A DNA stretch of 64,000 bases. Source: Flavobacteriaceae bacterium. Its GTDB lineage: Bacteria > Bacteroidota > Bacteroidia > Flavobacteriales > Flavobacteriaceae. The DNA is taken from the NCBI GenBank assembly GCA_024638165.1, contig JAHEKV010000003.1, positions 124,001 to 188,000 on the forward strand. Direction: 5' to 3'. Under the pieces are notes generated by a model, which was given only the letters and a program-made list of their open reading frames with translations, was not told where the DNA came from and ran no database searches. A program made the position numbers and the translations under genes. Shown here in pieces: positions 1 to 6,768 of the stretch (the stretch's first letter is position 1; every line of letters starts with the position of its first letter).

Positions 1-311
1 ACCATGGCTAGCTTGAAGGCATTGATCGCATGGTTCTTTTCACTGTTTTTAGCGATAATCTCGTTGACAAGAAGAGGAATGTCTTCTCCTTTAATTTTAG
101 AAATCTTGGAGATTTTATATCCGCTATTGTAAAGGAGTGTAATATTTAAAAGCCTCTGAAGGCTCTCGAGTGAATAGGTTCGAATATTTGTTTCAGTACG
201 TTCAGGGCTCAGAAGATCGTATCTCTTTTCCCAAATTCTTATGGTATGTGCCTTGATTCCTGAAAGATTCTCAAGATCTCTAATGCTAAACGATTTTTTA
301 CTACTGTTCAT
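1..311 (-). CDS. MerR-family transcriptional regulator (N-terminal part, runs off the window)
   Basis: Reading leftward from ATG at 311, the frame stays open to base 1, giving about 103 residues of a MerR-type DNA-binding domain. The N-terminus has the typical winged-helix signature S-I-R-D-L-E-N-L-S-G-I-K-A-H-T-I-R-I-W-E-K-R-Y near residues 9-31, followed by R-T-Y-S near 43-46. The C-terminal effector domain lies outside the window. Flavobacterial proteins of this length and type often carry a B12-binding domain (LitR/CarH-like) and sit next to carotenoid genes, but nothing visible here proves that. A TAnnTTTG element (TATTTTTG) at 333-340 faces the gene. Sure of the family, unsure of the function. 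Confidence 0.85.
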   Translation of the reverse strand, partial: MNSSKKSFSIRDLENLSGIKAHTIRIWEKRYDLLSPERTETNIRTYSLESLQRLLNITLLYNSGYKISKISKIKGEDIPLLVNEIIAKNSEKNHAINAFKLAM

Positions 312-332
312 CTTTCTATCTAAAATCTTAAA

Positions 333-340
333 CAAAAATA
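333..340 (-). promoter_or_regulatory. -7 promoter element for the MerR gene
   Basis: TATTTTTG on the minus strand fits the Bacteroidota TAnnTTTG consensus and lies 21 bases upstream of the MerR ATG. I do not find a TTTG at the expected 19-base spacing, so this is a half-supported promoter. The rest of 341-470 is AT-rich with no gene that I can see. Confidence 0.35.
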
Positions 341-470
341 GGTAAAATCAGCCTTCGATTTATATATCGTTTAACAAAATGCTTGAATTCTTTCTTTTTG
401 TTGAATTTTGAGAAATTATTGTGAAGATAGCATCTTATTTGTTGGTGATTCAAGTTTCACCTATAGTCTA

Positions 471-510
471 AATCAAAAAAGCACCGCATAACAGCAGTGC
501 TTTTTTGATT
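471..510. terminator. Bidirectional hairpin terminator after tRNA-Leu
   Basis: Fourteen bases at 471-484 (AATCAAAAAAGCAC) are a perfect inverted repeat of 497-510, with a 12-base loop between. The A-run on one arm and T-run on the other make it usable on either strand. It lies 8 bases beyond the 3' end of the leftward tRNA-Leu gene, which it most likely terminates. Confidence 0.8.
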
Positions 511-517
511 TTTGAAG

Positions 518-600
518 TGCTCACGACTGGAGTCGAACCAGCACGTCCATAGGACACCACCCCCTCAAGATGGCGTGTCTACCAATTCCACCACGTGAGC
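518..600 (-). tRNA. tRNA-Leu (anticodon GAG)
   Basis: The minus strand folds as a type II tRNA of 83 bases: acceptor stem GCTCACG/CGTGAGC with discriminator A, anticodon stem CCATC/GGTGG around loop TTGAGGG (anticodon GAG), a long variable arm, and T-loop GGTTCGACTCC. CCA is not encoded. It is the second tRNA gene leftward, after tRNA-Lys, but a hairpin terminator separates the two, so it may have its own promoter or depend on readthrough. Confidence 0.95.
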
Positions 601-639
601 ATAAATTGAAACTTAAAATTACAGTTTCTGGTAAACAAA

Positions 640-669
640 AAAAGTTAAGACAGGTTTGCCTTAACTTTT
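640..669 (-). terminator. Hairpin terminator directly behind tRNA-Lys
   Basis: Ten-base arms AAAAGTTAAG (640-649) and CTTAACTTTT (660-669) enclose a 10-base loop. On the minus strand the stem ends in a run of T and starts one base after the tRNA-Lys discriminator. It could end tRNA-Lys transcription or mark the 3' end for processing. Confidence 0.7.
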
Positions 670-670
670 G

Positions 671-743
671 TGACCTGACTGGGGCTCGAACCCAGGACCC
701 TCTCCTTAAAAGGGAGATGCTCTACCAACTGAGCTATCAGGTC
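671..743 (-). tRNA. tRNA-Lys (anticodon UUU)
   Basis: The minus strand gives a 73-base tRNA: acceptor GACCTGA/TCAGGTC with discriminator A, D-arm AGCTCAGTTGGTAGAGC, anticodon stem TCTCC/GGAGA with loop CTTTTAA (anticodon TTT), and T-loop GGTTCGAGCCC. CCA is not encoded. A well-matched promoter lies 12 bases upstream. Confidence 0.97.
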
Positions 744-754
744 TAAATCGGCTG

Positions 755-784
755 CAAATATAAGAGCTATATTTGAAAATTCAA
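755..784 (-). promoter_or_regulatory. Promoter of the tRNA-Lys gene
   Basis: On the minus strand TTG (784-782), exactly 19 bases, then TATATTTG (762-755) followed by C match the Bacteroidota promoter consensus. Transcription would begin a few bases before the tRNA 5' end at 743. The -7 box faces a second TATATTTG on the plus strand (768-775), so the promoter overlaps that of aroK. Confidence 0.75.
768..775 (+). promoter_or_regulatory. -7 promoter element for aroK
   Basis: TATATTTG on the plus strand, 18 bases before the aroK ATG. No TTTG is found at the 19-base spacing. The box is an exact mirror of the tRNA-Lys -7 box five bases away. Confidence 0.5.
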
Positions 785-793
785 CAAGCAAAT

Positions 794-1309
794 ATGAAAA
801 TTATTCTTCTCGGATATATGGGGTCTGGAAAGTCGACCATAGGTAAGGTATTAGCTAATGAATTAAACCTATCCTTTGTTGATTTAGATCATGCTATTGA
901 GAATGAGATGGGTATGACGATTAGGGAGTTCTTTGAGGTATCTGGCGAGTTGAAATTCAGACGTTTAGAAAATGAGGTATTGAATAAAGTTCTTGCTGAA
1001 AATGATCGAATGATTCTTTCGACGGGTGGGGGTACTCCTTGCTATGGAAATAATTTACAGCTTATGAAGTCGGCATCGAATGCGAAAGTTCTTTATCTAA
1101 AGGCTTCGATAAAAACCCTTACAGAAAGATTATGGTCAGAAAAGGACACACGTCCGCTGATACAATCGATTGGCGATGACGATTTGCCAGAGTTCATAGG
1201 TAAGCATCTATTTGAGCGCTCGAACTTCTATCTTCAGGCTCATCATGTGATTGAGATCGATCAAAAATCAGTTGAAATGATCGTTAGAGAAATAGCAGAA
1301 TTACTTTAA
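794..1309 (+). CDS. aroK: Shikimate kinase
   Basis: Phosphorylates shikimate with ATP in the cytoplasmic shikimate pathway (aromatic amino acids, folate, quinones). The 171-residue protein has Walker A G-Y-M-G-S-G-K-S-T at 7-15, the substrate-binding D-L-D at 30-32, R-R near 56-57 and the S-T-G-G-G motif at 76-80, all standard, and the length is normal. I chose ATG at 794 because it puts the P-loop at its usual distance from the N-terminus; an in-frame TTG at 773 would lie inside the -7 box. The 3' end overlaps the convergent PRTase gene by 9 bases. aroQ of the same pathway is at 26.4 kb, not linked. Confidence 0.95.
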   Translation: MKIILLGYMGSGKSTIGKVLANELNLSFVDLDHAIENEMGMTIREFFEVSGELKFRRLENEVLNKVLAENDRMILSTGGGTPCYGNNLQLMKSASNAKVLYLKASIKTLTERLWSEKDTRPLIQSIGDDDLPEFIGKHLFERSNFYLQAHHVIEIDQKSVEMIVREIAELL

Positions 1310-1798
1310 ATAAGCCCGGTCATTATTTTCTTCGAAAACCACTTCGATGTGTTCATAGGATGATGTGGATAGTGAAAGGCCTTTGAAATCAGCTTTAATC
1401 GGAAATTTTTTATGGTTTCGATTAACGAGAACAGCGGTCTTTAATTTTTTGACACCGGCGTGAAGAAAGGGAAGACATCCGTGCATTAAAGTAGCTCCAG
1501 AGTTTAGTACATCATCAACAAGTACAACAGCTTTATCTTTTAGGTTGGTAGCATCAATATCTAATTCAGGCGACTGGGTTCCTGGTTGATGTTTATCTAA
1601 TGAAACAGTTACGACCTTAATGTCTAACTCATCAATTTTTTTTAATTCCATGGCAATTTTTTCTGCCAGTAGACTACCCGACCCTTGAATACCTGCGATA
1701 ATAATTTCAGATTCATCAGAATAAGTTTCGAGAATTTGAAAAGCGATTCGACGTATAGTATGCGCAATCTTTTGATGATCTAGGATAAGTTCTTTCAT
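1301..1798 (-). CDS. PRTase-fold protein (PyrR-like phosphoribosyltransferase)
   Basis: A 165-residue type I phosphoribosyltransferase. The PRPP loop V-V-L-V-D-D-V-L-N-S-G-A-T sits at 91-103, with a pyrophosphate-binding loop I-Q-G-S-G near 37-41. It resembles PyrR and hypoxanthine-type PRTases, but the substrate cannot be read from the sequence. It is distinct from the PyrR at 37.1 kb, which is beside pyrB. The start codon overlaps the stop of the S4 gene (ATGA), so the two are co-transcribed and probably translationally coupled. The 3' end overlaps aroK by 9 bases. Family sure, exact role not. Confidence 0.85.
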   Translation of the reverse strand: MKELILDHQKIAHTIRRIAFQILETYSDESEIIIAGIQGSGSLLAEKIAMELKKIDELDIKVVTVSLDKHQPGTQSPELDIDATNLKDKAVVLVDDVLNSGATLMHGCLPFLHAGVKKLKTAVLVNRNHKKFPIKADFKGLSLSTSSYEHIEVVFEENNDRAYLK

Positions 1799-2166
1799 TC
1801 TGATTCTGAGGTATAAGCTTCAAGAGAGCGACGATCTTTTTTAGTAGGACGTCCTTCTCCTTTTTGTCGATAATATTCTTGAGAAAGTTTTGCGAATTCT
1901 CTGTGCTCAAAGGCTTCTTTCGGGGTATGATCTTTTCGGTATTGATCGACCAACTTCGCTCCAACTCGGCTTTTAGGTAGGTCGAGGACTTCTATTTCGT
2001 AATTAATTTGATCGATTCTAACACGAACGCGGTCACCGGGATAAACCTCCTTTGCGGGTTTAGCCGGCTGATCGTTAATGTGAATTTTACCATTCTTACA
2101 AGCGTTACTTCCCATAGAGCGAGTCTTGAAATAGCGAGTAGCCCATAAATATTTATCAATTCGCAC
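1795..2166 (-). CDS. S4-domain RNA-binding protein (Hsp15/HslR family)
   Basis: A 123-residue protein starting M-R-I-D-K-Y-L-W-A-T-R-Y-F-K-T-R-S, the S4 alpha-L motif of HslR, with the basic tail typical of the family. In E. coli Hsp15 binds free 50S subunits carrying stalled peptidyl-tRNA; the same role is plausible here but inferred. It is the first gene of a two-gene leftward operon with the PRTase (4-base overlap). A TATTTTTG box at 2195-2202 faces it. Confidence 0.9.
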   Translation of the reverse strand: MRIDKYLWATRYFKTRSMGSNACKNGKIHINDQPAKPAKEVYPGDRVRVRIDQINYEIEVLDLPKSRVGAKLVDQYRKDHTPKEAFEHREFAKLSQEYYRQKGEGRPTKKDRRSLEAYTSESE

Positions 2167-2194
2167 TTTGTTAAAAGGTGTTAAGTCTCTCTAA

Positions 2195-2202
2195 CAAAAA
2201 TA
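2195..2202 (-). promoter_or_regulatory. -7 promoter element for the S4-protein operon
   Basis: TATTTTTG on the minus strand, 28 bases ahead of the S4-protein ATG. The -33 TTTG is not evident at standard spacing. Confidence 0.4.
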
Positions 2203-2243
2203 GGGGAAAATTGTATCTTGCCGCCTTAATTATTCAAGGTTCG

Positions 2244-3185
2244 ATGCTTCGTAAACTACTCTTATTATCTGTTATTGCATTTTTAGTGTCCTGTAAGAAG
2301 GACAATCCTTTATCTGGAGTGGTCTCCGTGCCTCCGGCAAAGCTCGATTCTATAAGAGCAGTAAATGATGAGGCTTTGATTAATTTCTTGAAAGGACACA
2401 CCTACAGAGAAGGTTCAATTTCAGAAGTAGCCGATGGAGACATTTCGCTATGGGATGACAGTCGTTTGGGTACGACTTCAATTAACATCCGGCCGTCAGA
2501 GTTTAATCTAGACGAGGCCGATTATACTACCGACGAAATTGAAAATGGAGTTCCTCATAATCTCTATTATTTTGTGGTGAACCCAGGAGTAGGTAATCAG
2601 CCGAGTGTTGCTGATTCAGTATACGTTCAGTACACGGGTCGTAACTTAGACCTTAGTATTTTCGACGAGGTGAAGCAAGGAGGCTCTTGGTTTGATTTAG
2701 CTACCATTCAAGCTCCTTTTCAAGGATTTAGGGGATTTGCTGAAGGAGTTCCCTTTTTTAAAGCTTCTGAAGGCGTAGAGGAGAATTTGGACGGCACTTT
2801 TACGGCGATGAATCCTGGCCACGGATTCATTTTCTTTCCGTCAGCCATGGCCTCATACAATACCATTACTGCCGATATACCTCAGTATGGACCGATATTC
2901 TTTGAGATTACCCTTATCGAAGCTTTAGCTACTGATCATGATGGGGATGGAATCTTATCTATTCTTGAAGATCGCAACGGTAACGGTTATCTCTATGATG
3001 ACAATACCGACGCGGATTACGAAAACGAGAACAGACTCCCAGTAGCGAATGACTTCTTAGATGCTGATGACGATGGTGATGGTACGCCAACAAAGTGTGA
3101 GATTAGCCTTGGATTAGATCCTCACGATGCTTCAAGCTATTACGATGCCGACAATGATGGTGACGGAGATGACTGTGACGATTAG
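2244..3185 (+). CDS. Lipoprotein with FKBP-type peptidyl-prolyl isomerase domain and acidic calcium-repeat tail
   Basis: From ATG 2244 the protein (313 residues) opens with a lipoprotein signal M-L-R-K-L-L-L-L-S-V-I-A-F-L-V-S-C ending in a lipobox Cys, so it should be anchored in the envelope. An FKBP-like domain follows at about 90-220 (V-Y-V-Q-Y-T-G-R, then P-G-H-G-F-I-F-F-P and I-F-F-E-I-T-L-I-E-A). The C-terminal 85 residues are rich in D-x-D-x-D-G motifs (for example D-H-D-G-D-G and D-N-D-G-D-G), resembling thrombospondin type 3 calcium repeats. An upstream in-frame start would add 22 residues without the signal sequence and is rejected. Several canonical FKBP active-site aromatics are hard to place, so isomerase activity is uncertain. 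It ends one base before the convergent barrel gene. Confidence 0.8.
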   Translation: MLRKLLLLSVIAFLVSCKKDNPLSGVVSVPPAKLDSIRAVNDEALINFLKGHTYREGSISEVADGDISLWDDSRLGTTSINIRPSEFNLDEADYTTDEIENGVPHNLYYFVVNPGVGNQPSVADSVYVQYTGRNLDLSIFDEVKQGGSWFDLATIQAPFQGFRGFAEGVPFFKASEGVEENLDGTFTAMNPGHGFIFFPSAMASYNTITADIPQYGPIFFEITLIEALATDHDGDGILSILEDRNGNGYLYDDNTDADYENENRLPVANDFLDADDDGDGTPTKCEISLGLDPHDASSYYDADNDGDGDDCDD

Positions 3186-3186
3186 T

Positions 3187-3777
3187 CTATAACTCGATAA
3201 ATAGACTTAAAATCAACTGACTAGGTCTTAAATCGATATTAACACCGTCAGAAACATTTTGCGCAACAAAACGTGTCTCTTTTTCGTTAAGCCCTCTTGC
3301 ATAGCGTAAATCAAGCGCTAGCTTATTAAGTTTAAGTCCTATTCCAAAATTGGCTCCTAAAGTAATGTCCTTAAGCCCGCTTTGTGCGTCAATGCCATCG
3401 AACTCTCCGTTGAGAATGTATTGGAAGCTTGGACCTGCAAAAATGTAGGTAGGGCCAATAAAACCAGAGCCAAGATTAAAGGGAAGATCGATTTTAGATA
3501 GATTTAATTCTTGACCATTGTAATCAGCCGAAGTCTCTGTGTATACGAGTTCAGGACGTAGGAAGAAACCTAAAACCTGTACTTTTTTATAAAAACCAAA
3601 GTGATATCCTGTATTAGACTTAGGATTTTCTTTGATTCCACTAGCTTCGTTCAGCAAGTCTCCGTTCGAATTATAATTCAATCCACCTTTGATTCCCCAA
3701 GAATTTTTTTCTTGAGCGAAACTGAGTGTAATGCTGAATGCTAGCAGTGCAGTTAAAAGGATTTTCTTCATGATCAT
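3187..3777 (-). CDS. Outer-membrane beta-barrel protein (PorT-like fold)
   Basis: A 196-residue secreted protein with a signal peptide (K-K-I-L-L-T-A-L-L-A-F-S-I-T-L-S-F-A-Q), then W-G-I-K-G-G-L-N-Y-N and alternating amphipathic strands ending in L-I-L-S-L-F-I-E-L, as in small flavobacterial outer-membrane barrels. No specific function is recognisable. ATG at 3777 or the second ATG at 3771 could start it; the latter gives the more usual signal peptide. It follows the transketolase subunit by 3 bases and is probably read in the same transcript. Confidence 0.75.
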   Translation of the reverse strand: MIMKKILLTALLAFSITLSFAQEKNSWGIKGGLNYNSNGDLLNEASGIKENPKSNTGYHFGFYKKVQVLGFFLRPELVYTETSADYNGQELNLSKIDLPFNLGSGFIGPTYIFAGPSFQYILNGEFDGIDAQSGLKDITLGANFGIGLKLNKLALDLRYARGLNEKETRFVAQNVSDGVNIDLRPSQLILSLFIEL

Positions 3778-3780
3778 CGT

Positions 3781-4731
3781 TTATTTTCTTTGAAGTACTT
3801 TTTCGGCTGCTGCAACGATGGCAGTTGAATCAAGCCCGTATTTTTTCATTAGTTGGGCAGGAGTTCCACTTTCTCCAAACGTATCTTTTGTAGCAACGAA
3901 CTCCTGGGGTGCTGGATGGTTTTCAGCAAGTACTCTTGAAATGCTCTCTCCGAGACCTCCAAGGTAATTATGCTCTTCACAACTTACCAAACAACCTGTT
4001 TTGGCTACCGATTTTAAAATGGCTTCTTCATCAAGAGGCTTAATCGTATGAATATTGATGACTTCAGCCGAGATTCCTTTCTTAGCAAGCTCATCTGTCG
4101 CAAGTAGTGCCTCCCAAACTAAGTGACCCGTAGCAACTAGGGTAACGTCGGTTCCTTCTTCTAGTAAAAGCGCCTTTCCGATTTCAAAGGTTCCACCTAC
4201 TTCGGTGAAATTGGGAACGACAGGGCGTCCGAATCTTAAGTATACAGGGCCTTCGTATTCAGCAATTGCTAATGTAGCGGCTTTGGTTTGATTGTAATCA
4301 CAAGGGTTAATTACTACCATGTGAGGTAGCATTTTCATCATTCCGATATCTTCTAGAATTTGGTGAGTAGCCCCATCTTCCCCCAGTGTGATACCTGCAT
4401 GCGATGCACATATTTTCACATTTTTTCCTGAGTAAGCGATCGACTGTCTGATTTGATCGTATACCCTACCCGTAGAGAAGTTGGCAAAGGTTCCCGTAAA
4501 TGGAATTTTGCCCCCTATAGTTAGACCAGCAGCAATACCCATCATGTTGGCTTCAGCAATCCCTACCTGAAAAAATCTTTCAGGATTCTCATCAATGAAG
4601 GGTTGGATTTTCAAAGAACCTACTAGGTCAGCGCAAAGAGCGACAACATTAGGGTTACTTCTTCCTAGTTCGGTCATGGCATCTCCGTAACCGCTTCTTG
4701 TATCTTTTGATCCTTGATTAATATAATTCAT
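3781..4731 (-). CDS. Transketolase, C-terminal subunit (pyrimidine-binding and C domains)
   Basis: This 316-residue protein corresponds to the second half of a transketolase. It has the pyrimidine-binding domain with G-I-A-E-A-N-M-M-G-I-A-A-G and the F-A-N-F-S-T-G-R-V-Y-D-Q-I-R region, then the C-terminal domain (V-T-L-V-A-T-G-H-L-V-W-E-A). It works with the N-terminal subunit encoded 12 bases upstream to move two-carbon units in the non-oxidative pentose phosphate pathway. Split transketolases are normal in Bacteroidota, archaea and some Firmicutes, so this is not a frameshift. Confidence 0.93.
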   Translation of the reverse strand: MNYINQGSKDTRSGYGDAMTELGRSNPNVVALCADLVGSLKIQPFIDENPERFFQVGIAEANMMGIAAGLTIGGKIPFTGTFANFSTGRVYDQIRQSIAYSGKNVKICASHAGITLGEDGATHQILEDIGMMKMLPHMVVINPCDYNQTKAATLAIAEYEGPVYLRFGRPVVPNFTEVGGTFEIGKALLLEEGTDVTLVATGHLVWEALLATDELAKKGISAEVINIHTIKPLDEEAILKSVAKTGCLVSCEEHNYLGGLGESISRVLAENHPAPQEFVATKDTFGESGTPAQLMKKYGLDSTAIVAAAEKVLQRK

Positions 4732-4743
4732 GGGAATTGTCTT

Positions 4744-5586
4744 TTAATAGTCGCCTAAAGTTTCAGGGTTTTGTTCGAGTGCTGATTGTAGTTGCTCATC
4801 ATTAGGAGCCTTACCGTGCCATGCGTGTGTGTGCATCATAAAGTCTACACCATTACCCATAACGGTGTGAAGTAATACAGCAACTGGTTTTCCTTTACCA
4901 GTTAGTGATTTAGCTTCATTAAGACCTTCAACAATGGCTTCAAGATCATTTCCTTTTTCAATGCTAACTACGGTCCAATCGAAGGCTTCAAATTTAGCTT
5001 TCAGATTACCGAGAGATAACACTTGGTCGGTGCTGCCATCAATTTGTTGTCCATTGTAATCTACGGTAGCAATTAAGTTGTCGATATTCTTAGCTGAAGC
5101 ATACATGATAGCTTCCCAGTTTTGACCTTCTTGAAGTTCTCCGTCTCCATGAAGACTGTAAATCAAATGGGGATCATTATTGAGCTTTTTGGCCTCAGCG
5201 GCACCAACCGCCACAGATAATCCTTGACCTAGCGAACCCGAGGCGACTCTAACCCCAGGAAGACCTTCGTGGGTTGTTGGGTGCCCTTGTAATCTCGAAT
5301 CGATTTTACGAAAGGTAGCTAGCTCTGAAACAGGAAAATATCCGCTGCGAGCAAGCACACTGTAAAATAGGGGAGAGATGTGACCATTAGAGAGGAAAAA
5401 TAGATCTTCTCCAATACCGTCCATATCAAATCCTTCTTTGCGTTCCATGATCTCTTGGTAGAGCGCAACTAAAAATTCTGTACATCCAAGTGATCCTCCA
5501 GGGTGACCTGAATTTACTTGGTGTACCATGCGAACGATATCTCTTCTTACTTGAGTCTTAAATTCGTTGAGGTGGGTTAGATTCAT
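4744..5586 (-). CDS. Transketolase, N-terminal subunit (thiamine diphosphate-binding)
   Basis: The 280-residue protein carries the diphosphate-binding half: H-Q-V-N-S-G-H-P-G-G-S-L-G near residue 23, G-S-L-G-Q-G-L-S-V-A-V-G-A-A, and the ThDP/metal motif G-D-G-E-L-Q-E-G-Q-N-W-E-A. It pairs with the C-terminal subunit just downstream. ATG at 5586 is preferred: the upstream extension to 5607 would run into the -7 box at 5605-5612. It is divergent from tgt across 56 bases. Confidence 0.93.
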   Translation of the reverse strand: MNLTHLNEFKTQVRRDIVRMVHQVNSGHPGGSLGCTEFLVALYQEIMERKEGFDMDGIGEDLFFLSNGHISPLFYSVLARSGYFPVSELATFRKIDSRLQGHPTTHEGLPGVRVASGSLGQGLSVAVGAAEAKKLNNDPHLIYSLHGDGELQEGQNWEAIMYASAKNIDNLIATVDYNGQQIDGSTDQVLSLGNLKAKFEAFDWTVVSIEKGNDLEAIVEGLNEAKSLTGKGKPVAVLLHTVMGNGVDFMMHTHAWHGKAPNDEQLQSALEQNPETLGDY

Positions 5587-5604
5587 CAGTAGTACATTTG
5601 CGGT

Positions 5605-5612
5605 CAAAAGTA
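5605..5612 (-). promoter_or_regulatory. -7 promoter element for the transketolase operon
   Basis: TACTTTTG on the minus strand, 18 bases before the transketolase N-subunit ATG. The short tgt intergenic region (5587-5642) must also hold the tgt promoter; a TTTG at 5597-5600 followed 17 bases later by TATCTTTA is a weak candidate for it. Confidence 0.45.
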
Positions 5613-5642
5613 ACCATTATCTTTACGTTTTAATAGCTTAGT

Positions 5643-6767
5643 TTGGATTTTACGATACAATCAAAATGCGGTAAGGCCCGTGCGGCAACATTTGTAACCG
5701 ATCATGGTGAGGTGCAAACCCCCATTTTTATGCCTGTGGGTACTCTTGGTACCGTTAAAGGGGTACATCAACACGAACTCAAAGAAGATACCAATGCAGA
5801 TATCATTCTAGGAAATACCTATCATCTATACCTGCGTCCAGGTACCGATATCATTGAAAAAGCCGGAGGCCTTCACAAGTTTATCGGATGGGATCGTGCC
5901 ATGCTCACAGATAGCGGAGGATACCAGGTGTATTCGCTTGCTGCTAATCGTAAGATTAAGGAAGAAGGGGTTCATTTTAAGTCACATATTGACGGTTCAA
6001 AGCATTTCTTTACCCCTGAAAATGTCATGGAAATTCAGCGAACTATTGGGGCGGATATCATCATGGCTTTTGATGAGTGTACACCCTATCCTTGTGAATA
6101 TAATTATGCCGCAAGATCAATGCACATGACCCATCGCTGGCTCGATCGTTGTATTGAGGCACTTGATAAATTACCTTATAAATATGGTTACTCTCAGGCC
6201 TTTTTTCCCATTGTTCAAGGCTCGGTTTACCCGAAGCTTCGAGAAAAGTCAGCCGAATATATTGCTTCTGTCGGTGCAGTAGGTAACGCGATTGGAGGCC
6301 TTTCGGTAGGTGAGCCAGCAGAGGATATGTACGCGATGACTGATGTGGTGTGTCAAATACTACCCGAAGACAAACCTCGTTATCTAATGGGGGTTGGAAC
6401 TCCGATTAACTTATTAGAAAATATTGCCCTAGGTATCGATATGTTTGATTGTGTGATGCCTACCCGTAATGCAAGAAACGGGATGTTGTTTACTTCTGAG
6501 GGGACTATCAACATTAAGAACAAAAAATGGGAGGATGATTTTTCACCCATTGACTCTGAAGGGCTTTCTTATGTAGATACCACTTACAGTAAAGCCTATC
6601 TACGTCACTTGTTCGCATCGAATGAATTTTTAGGAAAGCAAATTGCTACCCTTCATAATCTTAGTTTTTACTTGTGGTTGGTGCGGGAAGCACGAGCACA
6701 CATTATTGCAGGAGATTTCTACGACTGGAAAGAAGTGATGGTTGAGAAAATGGGTAAACGACTGTAA
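5643..6767 (+). CDS. tgt: tRNA-guanine(34) transglycosylase
   Basis: Exchanges guanine 34 of GUN-anticodon tRNAs for preQ1 in queuosine synthesis. The 374-residue protein has the proton acceptor Asp in M-L-T-D-S-G-G-Y-Q-V and the nucleophile Asp in F-D-C-V-M-P-T-R-N-A-R-N-G. The start is apparently TTG at 5643: an in-frame TAG lies at 5634, and no in-frame ATG precedes the conserved T-P-I-F-M-P-V-G. Unusually, the zinc-site cysteines of the canonical enzyme (C-x-C-x2-C) are replaced by G307, S309 and D312, although the matching His (H338) is kept. lptG follows one base after the stop, so the two form an operon. Confidence 0.95.
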   Translation: MDFTIQSKCGKARAATFVTDHGEVQTPIFMPVGTLGTVKGVHQHELKEDTNADIILGNTYHLYLRPGTDIIEKAGGLHKFIGWDRAMLTDSGGYQVYSLAANRKIKEEGVHFKSHIDGSKHFFTPENVMEIQRTIGADIIMAFDECTPYPCEYNYAARSMHMTHRWLDRCIEALDKLPYKYGYSQAFFPIVQGSVYPKLREKSAEYIASVGAVGNAIGGLSVGEPAEDMYAMTDVVCQILPEDKPRYLMGVGTPINLLENIALGIDMFDCVMPTRNARNGMLFTSEGTINIKNKKWEDDFSPIDSEGLSYVDTTYSKAYLRHLFASNEFLGKQIATLHNLSFYLWLVREARAHIIAGDFYDWKEVMVEKMGKRL

Positions 6768-6768
6768 G

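Noticed and set aside
471-510. Perfect inverted repeat as the end of an insertion sequence
   Set aside because: Single copy, next to a tRNA, with A/T runs typical of a terminator and no transposase.
3781-5586. Two transketolase pieces as a frameshifted gene
   Set aside because: Each has its own start and a complete domain, a 12-base gap separates them, and split transketolases are normal in this phylum.
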